Shown: positions 1-6,942 of the stretch, piece after piece
Position numbering within the stretch: the first letter of the stretch is position 1
Layout: the number at the start of each line of letters is the position of its first letter
Origin: Candidatus Mesolinea sp.
GTDB taxonomy: Bacteria; Chloroflexota; Anaerolineae; Anaerolineales; Anaerolineaceae
Assembly (NCBI GenBank): GCA_003445715.1
Contig: DMCS01000013.1
Span: 1 to 20,401 of the forward strand
Length of the DNA stretch: 20,401 bases
Direction of reading: 5' to 3'
Program-made: the position numbers and the translations under genes
Notes under the pieces: generated by a model
What the model was told of the DNA's origin: nothing
Databases searched by the model: none
What the model saw: only the letters and a program-made list of their open reading frames with translations

Positions 1-98
1 CCGCACCCCCACTCGCCCTGCCTCTTCTTTTTTTTTTTTAATACACGCCCCCCCCCCCGACATCCCCCCTCTTCCCCCACCCCCCCCCCTTCCGATCT
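1..98. other. Contig-end artefact: degraded Illumina P5/Read-1 adapter
   Basis: Bases 89-98 are exactly CTTCCGATCT, the 3' end of the Illumina Read-1 adapter. Aligned without gaps, bases 69-98 match the last 30 bases of that adapter at 23 positions, and all seven mismatches are a change to C. Further left the match continues through the P5 part: AAT at 40-42 and the adapter's internal GA and AT at 59-60 and 62-63, again with most differences being C and small indels in the C-runs. Bases 1-39 (C-rich, then a T-run) have no clear origin. This is not genomic sequence. Confidence 0.88.
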
Positions 99-230
99 GC
101 ACAATTACCCACCCCATCGGTTGGAATAAAATTTCAACTTTTTTCCCCGCCAAAAAATTTTTGTTGGTTTTTGTTAACCCCCCCCCCCTCCCCAAACCCC
201 CCCGCCCGCCCGCCACACTACCCGCCGAGT
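99..230. other. Low-quality C-rich contig end
   Basis: Long homopolymers of C, T and A, with the same drift toward C as in the adapter just upstream, make this stretch unreliable. It probably covers part of the Pro/Thr linker of the gene that continues to 694, but individual bases and the reading frame cannot be trusted here. Confidence 0.6.
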
Positions 231-694
231 TGATCACCCCAACGCCCACTCCCCAACCAGGCTATGCCAAAATCTGCGTGGTGCTCTTCCATGATATTGA
301 TGGAACCGGCACGCGCACGACCGGCGAAGATTATCTCTACGGCGGTGTGGTCAGCATCAACGACCGCCTGGGCAAAGTTTCTCTGACCGGTACCACCGTG
401 GCAGGGAACCCTGATGAGATTGAGCCATTATGCTTCGATAATATCCCCGAGGGCAGCTATAACATCACGGTTGCGATCCCCGACGGATTCAACCCCACCA
501 CCGTAACCAGCTACCCGCTGGAAGTGAAGGCAGGTGACCAAGCCACGATTGATTTTGGCGCACAAAGAGCTACCGCACCCATCCAGCAAGAGGATGCCGG
601 CGGCATGCGCTCACCGATTCTGGGTATTGTCGGCGTGGTCATTCTCATTGCCGGTTTGGTATTAGCATTCCTCACCTGGCGGCAGGGCAGGTAA
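161..694 (+). CDS. C-terminal remnant of a membrane-anchored surface protein with an SdrD-B/prealbumin-like domain
   Basis: The open frame starts at a TTG in unreliable sequence, so this is the 3' part of a longer gene and the first ~25 residues should be ignored. A Pro/Thr linker (about residues 24-33) leads into a ~100-residue beta-sandwich-like domain. Its hallmarks are a DIDGTGTRT-type motif, a GGVVSI strand and a CFDNIPEGSYNI segment, as in SdrD-B/Cna-B-like repeats of surface proteins. A hydrophobic helix (about residues 152-171) and a short basic tail WRQGR follow, which indicates a C-terminal membrane anchor with the domain outside. In Anaerolineae such a module often follows an N-terminal LysM domain; that is recollection of the family, and no LysM is visible here. 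The gene converges on the molybdopterin gene and shares its terminator. Confidence 0.72.
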   Translation: MLVFVNPPPLPKPPRPPATLPAELITPTPTPQPGYAKICVVLFHDIDGTGTRTTGEDYLYGGVVSINDRLGKVSLTGTTVAGNPDEIEPLCFDNIPEGSYNITVAIPDGFNPTTVTSYPLEVKAGDQATIDFGAQRATAPIQQEDAGGMRSPILGIVGVVILIAGLVLAFLTWRQGR

Positions 695-723
695 GTACCA
701 GCTAAATCTTGCAGTAATATATA

Positions 724-763
724 AAACACCGCCGTTGGAAATATTCACGGCGGTGTTTCTATT
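724..763. terminator. Bidirectional intrinsic terminator between convergent genes
   Basis: A perfect 12-bp stem (AAACACCGCCGT at 724-735 with ACGGCGGTGTTT at 747-758) closes an 11-base loop. A T-rich tract follows on the plus strand, and the A-run before the left arm gives T's on the minus strand. It lies between the stop at 694 and the minus-strand stop at 786, so it can end both transcripts. Confidence 0.85.
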
Positions 764-785
764 TTTCCAAAAACCTCGGGGACGA

Positions 786-1406
786 TCAGGCCATGCGTTC
801 CTCCAACCAGATGTCAGCGTCATTGTGATAGCCCGCCCGTTCCCAGAAGCCCGGTCGGTCTTGGGCCACGAATTCCAACCCGCGCAGCCATTTGGCACCC
901 TTCCACAGGTACACATCCTTGAGGTCATCCCGCCCAGGGATAGAGCCAACCAAGCCCCGCAGGGGCGCGCCATGCTCAGGCGTAAACGGCTTGCCGTCGT
1001 AATGCGTCGCCAGTAGGAAGTTATCCGCAAATACAACCTCAATTGGCAGGTTAGCGGTAAAACCATACTCCGCGTGCTGGATGACATAATGCGCATCCTC
1101 TGTGGGGATGACAAGCCCAAGCTCCCGCAATGTCTGAAGGCTAACGCCTTCCCAGGTCGTATCCAGTTTGCTCCATTTTGTCACACAGTGCAGGTCAAGA
1201 GTAAGCGTTGTGCGCGGCAGCTGGCTGAACTCCTGCCAAGTGAGGGTGAGCGGTTTTTCCACCTCTCCCCACACGCGGAAAGTCCAGGTTTCAGGGTCAA
1301 AAGGCGGAATAGGTCCATAATGCAGCACCGGGAACCGTTTGGAAAGAAATTGCCCCGGTGGTATGCGCCCGCTCTTGACGGGACCTTCCTCTGTGCTTGG
1401 CTTCAT
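786..1406 (-). CDS. Sulfite oxidase-like molybdopterin-dependent oxidoreductase (YuiH/YedY type)
   Basis: 206 residues, the usual size of the short single-domain members of the oxidoreductase molybdopterin-binding family. The segment around residues 71-80, DLHCVTKWSK, holds Cys74, which in this family binds the molybdenum, and the downstream WEGV fits. The C-terminal WLRGLEF and PGFWERAGYH motifs are typical of YuiH-like proteins. No signal peptide or Tat motif is visible, so a cytoplasmic location is inferred. A GGAG on the minus strand lies about 10 bases before the ATG, and only 4 bases separate it from the upstream MBL-fold gene, so the two are very likely co-transcribed. Substrate unknown; the family is certain, the reaction is not. 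Confidence 0.88.
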   Translation of the reverse strand: MKPSTEEGPVKSGRIPPGQFLSKRFPVLHYGPIPPFDPETWTFRVWGEVEKPLTLTWQEFSQLPRTTLTLDLHCVTKWSKLDTTWEGVSLQTLRELGLVIPTEDAHYVIQHAEYGFTANLPIEVVFADNFLLATHYDGKPFTPEHGAPLRGLVGSIPGRDDLKDVYLWKGAKWLRGLEFVAQDRPGFWERAGYHNDADIWLEERMA

Positions 1407-1410
1407 GGGT

Positions 1411-2100
1411 TTACATCTCCACTTGATAAGTTCCCCCAGGCGCTAAAACGATGCACTTGGTCTGGGTTTCAGCTTCCACACGCTGCTTCCAAGCCTGGGG
1501 ATCCTGCCGAATAAGCGGCCAGGTGTTGTAATGGATAGGGATGACCACTTTGGGCTGTAGCAGCTTCACCGCGCGCAGGGCATCATCCGGTCCCATGGTG
1601 TAATTATCGCCAATCGGCAGGGCAGCCAGCTCCAAGCCCTCTTCACCAATCAGGCGCATATCCCCAAAGAGACCTGTATCGCCAGCAAAGTAGATTTTCT
1701 TGCCAGAATTGGTGGTGAGCAAAAAGCCAATTGGATTCCCCCCTTCACTGCCATCCGGCATCCCCGAGCCATGCAGCGCTAAGGTGAGCTTGAGGTAACC
1801 AAAAGGATATTGGAAACCACCGCCAATGTGCTGCGCATGCGTCTTAATTCCTTTAGATCCTAACCAGCCGCAGATCTCCGCATTCGAGATGACTGTGGCG
1901 CCCGTGCGCTTAGCAATCGCCACCGTGTCACCTAAATGATCACCATGCCCATGCGTGACGAGGATGTAATCCGCCGGCACATCGTTGGGCTTAGCCGTTG
2001 CAGCCGGGTTGCCGCTAAAAAATGGGTCAATCAACAGGTGTATGCCTGCGGTTTGCAGGCCGATGGTGGCATGCCCATACCAAGTAAAAATCGTACTCAT
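1411..2100 (-). CDS. UPF0173-type metal-dependent hydrolase, metallo-beta-lactamase fold
   Basis: 229 residues, full family length. Metal-binding motifs are complete: HGHGDH at residues 50-55, His110, Asp141 in FAGDTG and His190 in IPIHYNT, the arrangement of dinuclear-zinc MBL-fold hydrolases of the UPF0173 (YtkL-like) group. The N-terminal WYGHAT and the IDPFFSGNP strand are characteristic. No signal peptide, so cytoplasmic. A strong ribosome site (AAAGGAG on the minus strand, about 2107-2113) precedes the ATG. It is the first gene of a two-gene unit with the molybdopterin protein. The physiological substrate of this group is not established; related proteins cleave phosphodiester or lactone bonds, but I cannot choose between these. 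Confidence 0.9.
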   Translation of the reverse strand: MSTIFTWYGHATIGLQTAGIHLLIDPFFSGNPAATAKPNDVPADYILVTHGHGDHLGDTVAIAKRTGATVISNAEICGWLGSKGIKTHAQHIGGGFQYPFGYLKLTLALHGSGMPDGSEGGNPIGFLLTTNSGKKIYFAGDTGLFGDMRLIGEEGLELAALPIGDNYTMGPDDALRAVKLLQPKVVIPIHYNTWPLIRQDPQAWKQRVEAETQTKCIVLAPGGTYQVEM

Positions 2101-2132
2101 GGTTGTCTCCTTTCATTATCTATCTCTGTTTT

Positions 2133-2138
2133 ATTATA
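2133..2138 (-). promoter_or_regulatory. Putative -10 element for the MBL-hydrolase/molybdopterin operon
   Basis: A perfect TATAAT on the minus strand lies 32 bases before the start codon at 2100, giving a predicted leader of about 25 bases with the ribosome site in it. No good -35 hexamer is present at 16-18 bases, so this is a moderate call. Confidence 0.45.
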
Positions 2139-2183
2139 TCTAGTGTAAGTGTGTATTTGCTATCCAGGCTGATGCAAAGCTGG

Positions 2184-3701
2184 TTAATGTCCCGTTAGCC
2201 AGGCGAATGCTTGCTCGCTGCCTCGGTAAACATCCGCCGTCACAAGTTTGCGTTGCAAAAGGGGAAAGCGCAGCTGGTAGAGCCCATCTTGCTCCAGCAG
2301 GTAGATACCCTTCCCATCTTTTTGCCAGATTACAGCGGAAACGGACTGTTCGGTCAGGTTTTGTAGTCGCATGCCATCAGCATAATAAAGCCGTGCGCCA
2401 TTCGCACCCCAACCAATCGTCCACTTGCCATCCGGCGAAAAACTAACCCGCTCTTCATCTTCCAACCGGGCGATAATTCCGCTCGAATCAAACTGAAGCA
2501 CACCGCTCCTGCCGTTTGCTACAAAATGGTTTACCTGAGGAGCAAATTCCAGATGTGTGTAGTCCCCTTCCATAAGCAGATAAAAGAGCAAACCGCCGCT
2601 CTTCGAAATGTAAATCCCGGGTTTGCGGCCGCTGATTTTACCATCTGCACTGCTCACGGAGACGGCGAGGCTCCCATGCACAGGGTAGAGCGCAACAGCA
2701 TTGAAGGCGCCGTAAAATTGCACCACCGATTTGCCAGTGTTCAAGTTACTCAAGCGCAAGTCGGTGCCGCCGGTTTCGGTGGCAGTGTAGCTCACCAGTT
2801 CTTCTGGGTTCATCCAGCCCACATACTGCTCCCAATATCCCGTCACCTTCGGAACGAAGAGATAGCGCAAGGTGTCTTGCTTGGGCATTTTCCAAGCCCC
2901 GACCAAGGAAATCTCCCACGCATCGGGGGTGGCGTAACTCTTAACCTCCTGGAAGACCAGCCAATTTTGCCCCGGTGCCCAAAACGGGGCAAATTCCTGC
3001 TGGAAGCGTTCGCTCAGACGCTTAAGGCTGCCGGCTTGAGCATCATAGAGGTAAAGATCGCTGGAAAATCCTTCAAGTGCCAAGGGGATTACTGCCTGGC
3101 GGCTGTTTGCTGTCCAGCTCACTGGGTTGGGCTGCTGCACAGCCTGCAGCGCCATTTTGGGCTGCTTTCCTTTTTCTGCCAAAATATCTGCGATAAGCTG
3201 TTCTGAAAGCAGCGCTGTGATTTTCTCAGCTGGCTGCCAAGGGTCCCCGATAAGATAGAAACCAAGGTCAGTGAGTGTCTCCAGCTTGCCGGCACGCACG
3301 AGCAAGCGCTTTCCATCCGGTGAAATACCGCTGGCTAAGTCCAATGGATCCAGGGCTGGTGGTAGGACTAATGGTATGAGCGTGCCGCTATCCGCGTCAT
3401 GCGCGTAGTAGCCCGTGCCCGCTTGGTTGGCGAAAACGAGCCAAGGTCCATCTTCAGCTATGGTTGGTGTGGGTGGAGGGCTTGTGGGTGTGGCTGTCGG
3501 ATTTTTGGTGATTTGCGCAGTCAGGGTAGCTTGAGCATGGGCAGAAGCAGTTTCAGTTTGCGCACGCAGCTGGGCTGTCGCCGTGGGCACCCAAGCAACA
3601 GGCGTCGGAGAACTGATCCGGCAGCCCAGGCTGAGCAAAAGCAAGCCAAATACTAATATGACCTTGCCTTTCAGCCTCATACTCCACCTTTTGGCTTGCA
3701 T
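2184..3701 (-). CDS. Secreted lipoprotein with PD40/WD40-like beta-propeller repeats
   Basis: 505 residues. A hydrophobic signal peptide ends at Cys27 (LLLLSLGC). The lipobox is imperfect (Ser at -3, Leu at -2), so lipidation is likely but not certain. A low-complexity Ala/Thr/Gln stretch and Pro/Thr linker (about residues 32-83) lead into repeated propeller-like blades with motifs such as SPDGKRLLV, SWTANSR, FWAPGQNWLVF and SFSPDGKWTIGW, as in TolB/DPP-IV N-terminal PD40 repeats. Role probably binding or scaffolding outside the membrane; no catalytic motif seen. Two starts are possible: ATG at 3701, or ATG at 3680, which shortens the n-region and has AGGTGGAG just upstream. It lies 37 bases after the ferritin-like gene with no terminator between them. 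Confidence 0.78.
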   Translation of the reverse strand: MQAKRWSMRLKGKVILVFGLLLLSLGCRISSPTPVAWVPTATAQLRAQTETASAHAQATLTAQITKNPTATPTSPPPTPTIAEDGPWLVFANQAGTGYYAHDADSGTLIPLVLPPALDPLDLASGISPDGKRLLVRAGKLETLTDLGFYLIGDPWQPAEKITALLSEQLIADILAEKGKQPKMALQAVQQPNPVSWTANSRQAVIPLALEGFSSDLYLYDAQAGSLKRLSERFQQEFAPFWAPGQNWLVFQEVKSYATPDAWEISLVGAWKMPKQDTLRYLFVPKVTGYWEQYVGWMNPEELVSYTATETGGTDLRLSNLNTGKSVVQFYGAFNAVALYPVHGSLAVSVSSADGKISGRKPGIYISKSGGLLFYLLMEGDYTHLEFAPQVNHFVANGRSGVLQFDSSGIIARLEDEERVSFSPDGKWTIGWGANGARLYYADGMRLQNLTEQSVSAVIWQKDGKGIYLLEQDGLYQLRFPLLQRKLVTADVYRGSEQAFAWLTGH

Positions 3702-3738
3702 CTCATCTTCTTTGCACCCCTCTATGAAATTGGATGCG

Positions 3739-4044
3739 CTATTTTTTCAGTTTTTCAATCTCGGCTTCGACTTCTTCGAAGCCATCCTTATAAAACTCTT
3801 TTTCCTCAGGGTCAAGCTCATACAGCAAGCGTAAAAATTCGCCAGCATGCACACGCTCTTCATCAGCAATGTCAATAAGCACATTAATGGCTAACTTGTT
3901 ATCGATGGAATCCGCTAACTGAGTATAGAGCTGAATAGCTTCATATTCCGCAGCCACCATAAAGCGGATCGCGCGAATAAGCTCCTCGTGTGTTAGGTTG
4001 CGTTCATGCTTCAAGCCAGAGAAAGAATTTCCGAAGTCAGGCAT
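3739..4044 (-). CDS. EncFtn-type (encapsulated-ferritin-like) ferritin family protein
   Basis: 101 residues, two predicted helices, the size of EncFtn and rubrerythrin-domain half-ferritins, which dimerise to make the ferroxidase site. Glu33 (AAEYEA), Glu62/Glu63 and His66 (ADEERVHAGE) match the Glu-Glu-His iron ligands known from the Rhodospirillum EncFtn. An acidic, Lys-rich tail ends in EKLKK; I see no typical encapsulin-targeting peptide, and no encapsulin shell gene lies next to it. Role inferred: iron oxidation/storage or peroxide protection. A strong ribosome site (GGAGGAGG, complement of 4051-4058) precedes the ATG by 6 bases. Likely co-transcribed with the lipoprotein downstream. Confidence 0.85.
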   Translation of the reverse strand: MPDFGNSFSGLKHERNLTHEELIRAIRFMVAAEYEAIQLYTQLADSIDNKLAINVLIDIADEERVHAGEFLRLLYELDPEEKEFYKDGFEEVEAEIEKLKK

Positions 4045-4343
4045 AGTGGTCCTCCTCCAAAAGAATTGTGGTGAAAGATTTAATCAATCCTAATACTTTA
4101 GCAATCATACCATAGAGACTGGTTTCGTCTTTCCGGTGTTCCCCTAATTGTAAGAGCAAAGTGATAATGTCCTAAAGTAGCAAAATAGAAATTCTTGGAT
4201 TCAACTTTGCTCTTGCCGGTCTCCTGACCGAGCGAGGAACATGACCGTAGGTCTCCCCAATTTCAATGCTATTTTTCTCTATCGAAGACAGGTCTTGAAG
4301 AGCATGCATTATCACTATGCTTTTACACACCTCTATTTTCCTC
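4045..4343. other. Intergenic region between the divergent ferritin and rpsB genes
   Basis: AT-rich sequence with the leader of the ferritin gene on the minus strand and one copy of the hairpin repeat at 4206-4256. I could not place a convincing minus-strand promoter for the ferritin gene. A small palindrome AAGAC-AG-GTCTT lies near 4279-4290. No credible small gene is seen. Confidence 0.5.
4206..4256 (+). repeat. Solitary type-1 hairpin repeat upstream of rpsB
   Basis: Same architecture as the type-1 units near 16.9 and 19.9 kb. The first hairpin is CTTGC-CGGTC, loop TCCT, GACCG-A-GCGAG. A 5-base spacer and a second hairpin GACC-GTA-GGTC followed by TCC come next. The change from CTCGC to CTTGC turns a C-G pair into a U.G wobble if read as plus-strand RNA. 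It is about 2.4 units of 5 kb away from the other clusters, so the family is dispersed, not a single local duplication. Confidence 0.85.
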
Positions 4344-4370
4344 TTGACTGAAGTCAAATTGTGTTATACT
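4344..4370 (+). promoter_or_regulatory. Putative rpsB promoter with extended -10 and a palindromic -35 region
   Basis: TTGACT at 4344-4349 and TATACT at 4365-4370, preceded by TG-N (4362-4364), give an extended -10. The spacing is short at 15 bases. The -35 hexamer is one arm of a perfect inverted repeat, TTGACT-GA-AGTCAA (4344-4357), which could be an operator. Confidence 0.6.
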
Positions 4371-4373
4371 TTT

Positions 4374-4493
4374 GGGCGTTCTGGCAGGAGCCAGAGACAC
4401 TATTACACACGCCCGCGCACAGGTGCTCCCGCGTGCCCACAGGGTTCGGAGCAGCCGCAAAGCCGGGCGGAGGCTAAACGCAAAGGAGTTTTA
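4374..4493 (+). promoter_or_regulatory. Structured 5' leader of rpsB, possible S2 autoregulatory site
   Basis: About 115 GC-rich bases lie between the predicted start of transcription and the rpsB ATG. GGGCG (4374-4378) can pair with CGCCC (4410-4414) around an inner hairpin TCTGGC-AGGA-GCCAGA (4380-4395); CCGC and GCGG further on can also pair. Many bacteria regulate rpsB through S2 binding to the leader; that this one does so is inference from position and pairing. Confidence 0.4.
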
Positions 4494-5435
4494 ATGTCAC
4501 CCAATATATCAATGAAAGCGCTTCTCGAGAGCGGCGTCCACTTCGGACATCGAACGAACAAATGGAACCCGAAGATGCGTCCCTATATCTTTACGGAGCG
4601 CAACGGAATCCATATTCTCGACTTGCAGCAAACTGTCAAACTGCTGGATGTTGCCTACGAAAAAGTACGCGATTGCGTGGCTGAAGGCGGCACGATCCTT
4701 TTCGTCGGCACCAAGCGCCAGGCTCAGGAAACTATCCAGGATGAAGCGGAGCGCTGCGGTATGCCATACGTCAACCAACGTTGGTTAGGCGGCACGCTCA
4801 CCAACTGGTCTACGATTCAACAGCGTATAGTCGAACTGAACCGCTTGGAAAAAATGATGGAATCTGGTGAGATCAATCAGCTTACTAAAAAAGAAGGCTT
4901 ACTGATCCAGCGCGAAATCAACCGCTTGCAAAATCGTCTGAGTGGTATCCGTAACATGAAGCGTCTGCCTGATATGCTCTTTATTGTTGACCTGGAACGC
5001 GAAGCTACTGCTGCTCATGAAGCCAATATCAAGGGCATTCCGGTTGTTGCAATGGTCGATACCAATTGCGACCCCACTCTTGTGGATTATGTCATCCCTG
5101 CGAATGATGATGCTATCCGTGCAATTAAACTGATTGTTAGTCAAATTGCTGACGCTGTCATCGAGGGCAGACTGCTGCGCGGAAAAGAAGAAGAAGAGGA
5201 AGAGGTCTTGGCGGAAACACCTTCGATGATCTCCCGCAAGATCGACGAAGACTTGGAGCTTGATGATGAGGATTTGTTAGGCGAATCTACGCGCGCTAAA
5301 ATTTTGATCCGAGAGCAAAAAGAGGAAATCGAAATTAAAGAAGAAGCAGACGAAGAAGAAGTAGAAGAAGACCTGGAAGAAAAAGTCGAAGTAGAAGAAG
5401 TGGATGAAGAAACAAGCGAAGAAGTAGAAGAATAA
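4494..5435 (+). CDS. rpsB: 30S ribosomal protein S2 with long acidic C-terminal tail
   Basis: 313 residues. Start chosen at the ATG with AAGGAG at 4483-4488; it gives the usual N-terminus with SGVHFGH and WNPKM motifs. The S2 core (residues 1 to about 224) contains FVGTKRQAQ, RWLGGTLTNW, LPDMLFIVD and IPVVAMVDTNCDP and is complete. The last ~89 residues are an unusual extension, extremely rich in Glu and Asp, with runs such as EEEEEE and EEADEEEVEED. E. coli S2 is about 241 residues, so the tail is an addition, presumably disordered. S2 sits on the back of the 30S subunit and is needed for S1 binding and initiation. First gene of rpsB-tsf-pyrH, 23 bases from tsf. Confidence 0.97.
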   Translation: MSPNISMKALLESGVHFGHRTNKWNPKMRPYIFTERNGIHILDLQQTVKLLDVAYEKVRDCVAEGGTILFVGTKRQAQETIQDEAERCGMPYVNQRWLGGTLTNWSTIQQRIVELNRLEKMMESGEINQLTKKEGLLIQREINRLQNRLSGIRNMKRLPDMLFIVDLEREATAAHEANIKGIPVVAMVDTNCDPTLVDYVIPANDDAIRAIKLIVSQIADAVIEGRLLRGKEEEEEEVLAETPSMISRKIDEDLELDDEDLLGESTRAKILIREQKEEIEIKEEADEEEVEEDLEEKVEVEEVDEETSEEVEE

Positions 5436-5458
5436 GACGAGAATCTGGAGAAAGCTTA

Positions 5459-6088
5459 ATGATGGAAATTACCATAGATATGATCAAAGAATTGCGTGAG
5501 AAAACCGGTTGCGGAATTATGGACTGCCGCACGGCGCTCGAAAATGCTAACGGCAACATGGAAGCTGCATTGGAAGAATTGCGTGAAAAAGGGCTCAAAA
5601 CTGCCGAAAAACGCGCCGACCGCCTTGCAGCTGAAGGCCGCTTGGAAGTTTACGTTCATGGCGACGGCCGCTTGGTGGTGGTAGTGGAAGTCAACTGCGA
5701 AACGGATTTCGTCGCTAAGACAGCTGCATTCCAGGAATTAGCCCACGAGCTTGCTCTACAAATCGCAGCTGCTAACCCGACTTACATCTCCGTAGCCGAT
5801 ATCCCTGCTGAGGTGATCGCAGCGGAGACGCAAGCCATCACGGAGCGCTCCCGTGCGGAGGGTAAACCAGAAACTATCATCCCCAAGATTGTGGAAGGCT
5901 ATCTGAAGAAGTTCAAAGACGAACGCGTTTTGCTTAACCAAAAATATATCCGCGATGAATCCCGCACCGTTCAAGACCTGATTAATGATAAGGTCAGCTC
6001 CTTGGGTGAACGCATTGTAGTGCGGCGCTTCATCCGCTGGACTTTGGGAGAAACCAGCCAAGCACCGCAAACGGAAGAAGAAGCATAG
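5459..6088 (+). CDS. tsf: Translation elongation factor Ts, short form
   Basis: 209 residues. EF-Ts exchanges GDP for GTP on EF-Tu in the cytoplasm. The N-terminal UBA-like TS-N domain (about residues 4-42) carries ELREKTGCGIMDC; the EF-Tu-contacting TDFVA is at residues 82-86 in VNCETDFVAK. The protein is shorter than the 283-residue E. coli form, with a single reduced core domain as in Thermus-type EF-Ts. Two ATG codons are adjacent (5459, 5462); GGAG at 5447-5450 favours the first, at 8 bases. Followed directly by a strong hairpin terminator, before pyrH. Confidence 0.97.
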   Translation: MMEITIDMIKELREKTGCGIMDCRTALENANGNMEAALEELREKGLKTAEKRADRLAAEGRLEVYVHGDGRLVVVVEVNCETDFVAKTAAFQELAHELALQIAAANPTYISVADIPAEVIAAETQAITERSRAEGKPETIIPKIVEGYLKKFKDERVLLNQKYIRDESRTVQDLINDKVSSLGERIVVRRFIRWTLGETSQAPQTEEEA

Positions 6089-6092
6089 TAAC

Positions 6093-6125
6093 AAATAGAG
6101 CCAACCCAGGGTTGGCTCTATTTTT
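6093..6125 (+). terminator. Hairpin terminator between tsf and pyrH
   Basis: A perfect 14-bp stem, left arm 6093-6106 and right arm 6110-6123 (core AGAGCCAACC/GGTTGGCTCT), has a 3-base loop and runs into TTTTT at 6121-6125. It lies only 5 bases after the tsf stop and 18 bases before the pyrH start, so pyrH must depend on read-through or on initiation inside tsf. Confidence 0.88.
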
Positions 6126-6143
6126 AGCCATTAGGAGGCACCC

Positions 6144-6881
6144 GTGACAGAACAACCCCAACCGATAAAGTACAAACGCATCTTGCTCAAGCTATCCGGC
6201 GAATCACTCGCTGGTCCCGGCGGCTTTGGCATCGACCCCGTTCAAGCTGAGCACATTGCACGGCTGGTCAAGCATGTCCAGGAGACGGGCGTGGAAGTGG
6301 CTATTGTGATTGGCGCAGGCAACCTTTGGCGCGGGGCAACCGGTGAAAACAGCGGCATGGACCGCGCTACGGCAGATTATATGGGCATGTTAGCCACAGT
6401 GATAAACGCTCTAGCCCTCATGGATGCCTTGGAAAGGCTTAATGTGGTCACCCGTGTGCAATCTGCCATTGAGATGCCCTCTGTGGCTGAACCCTATATC
6501 CGCCGGCGTGCCATCCGTCATCTAGAAAAGGGGCGTGTGGTCATCTTTGGCGGTGGCACAGGTAACCCATATTTCTCGACCGATACCGCCGCTGCATTGC
6601 GCGCTACCGAAATCGGCGCAGAGGTTGTCATCAAAGCGACTAAGGTGGATGGGGTATACGATTGCGACCCCAATATTTATCCTGAAGCGGTGAAATTTGC
6701 CCGCCTTTCTTATATGGAAACCGTCAACCGCCGGCTGGAAGTGATGGATACCACTGCCGTGACGTTATGTATGGAGAACGACCTCCCTATTCTGGTGCTC
6801 AACCTATGGGATCCAAAAGCGCTGATCCGCGCCATCCAGGGCGAGCCTGTGGGCACCTTGGTCTATCACGAAGAGGAATAG
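6144..6881 (+). CDS. pyrH: UMP kinase
   Basis: 245 residues, full length. Phosphorylates UMP to UDP with ATP in pyrimidine nucleotide synthesis; bacterial UMP kinases are hexamers of the amino acid kinase fold. Motifs: KLSGES (16-21), GAGNLWRG (57-64), DYMGMLAT (78-85), GGGTGNP (136-142), STDTAA (145-150) and KVDGVYDCDP (167-176). Start is GTG with a perfect AGGAGG at 6133-6138. The order rpsB-tsf-pyrH is widely conserved and is normally followed by frr; here the next genes are a minus-strand PIN-domain pair. Confidence 0.97.
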   Translation: MTEQPQPIKYKRILLKLSGESLAGPGGFGIDPVQAEHIARLVKHVQETGVEVAIVIGAGNLWRGATGENSGMDRATADYMGMLATVINALALMDALERLNVVTRVQSAIEMPSVAEPYIRRRAIRHLEKGRVVIFGGGTGNPYFSTDTAAALRATEIGAEVVIKATKVDGVYDCDPNIYPEAVKFARLSYMETVNRRLEVMDTTAVTLCMENDLPILVLNLWDPKALIRAIQGEPVGTLVYHEEE

Positions 6882-6942
6882 CCCTGGCTTTTATTGGCAT
6901 GCATATTGTTATTTACAACAAGAATAGGAACTCAAAAGTAGA

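Noticed and set aside
2526..3206. A 226-residue plus-strand open frame
   Set aside because: Antisense to the propeller lipoprotein, no family motif or ribosome site.
4076..4105. DtxR- or Fur-like operator before the ferritin gene
   Set aside because: A TTAATCAATCCTAAT stretch is vaguely dyad-like, but the arms do not match a known box well enough to call.
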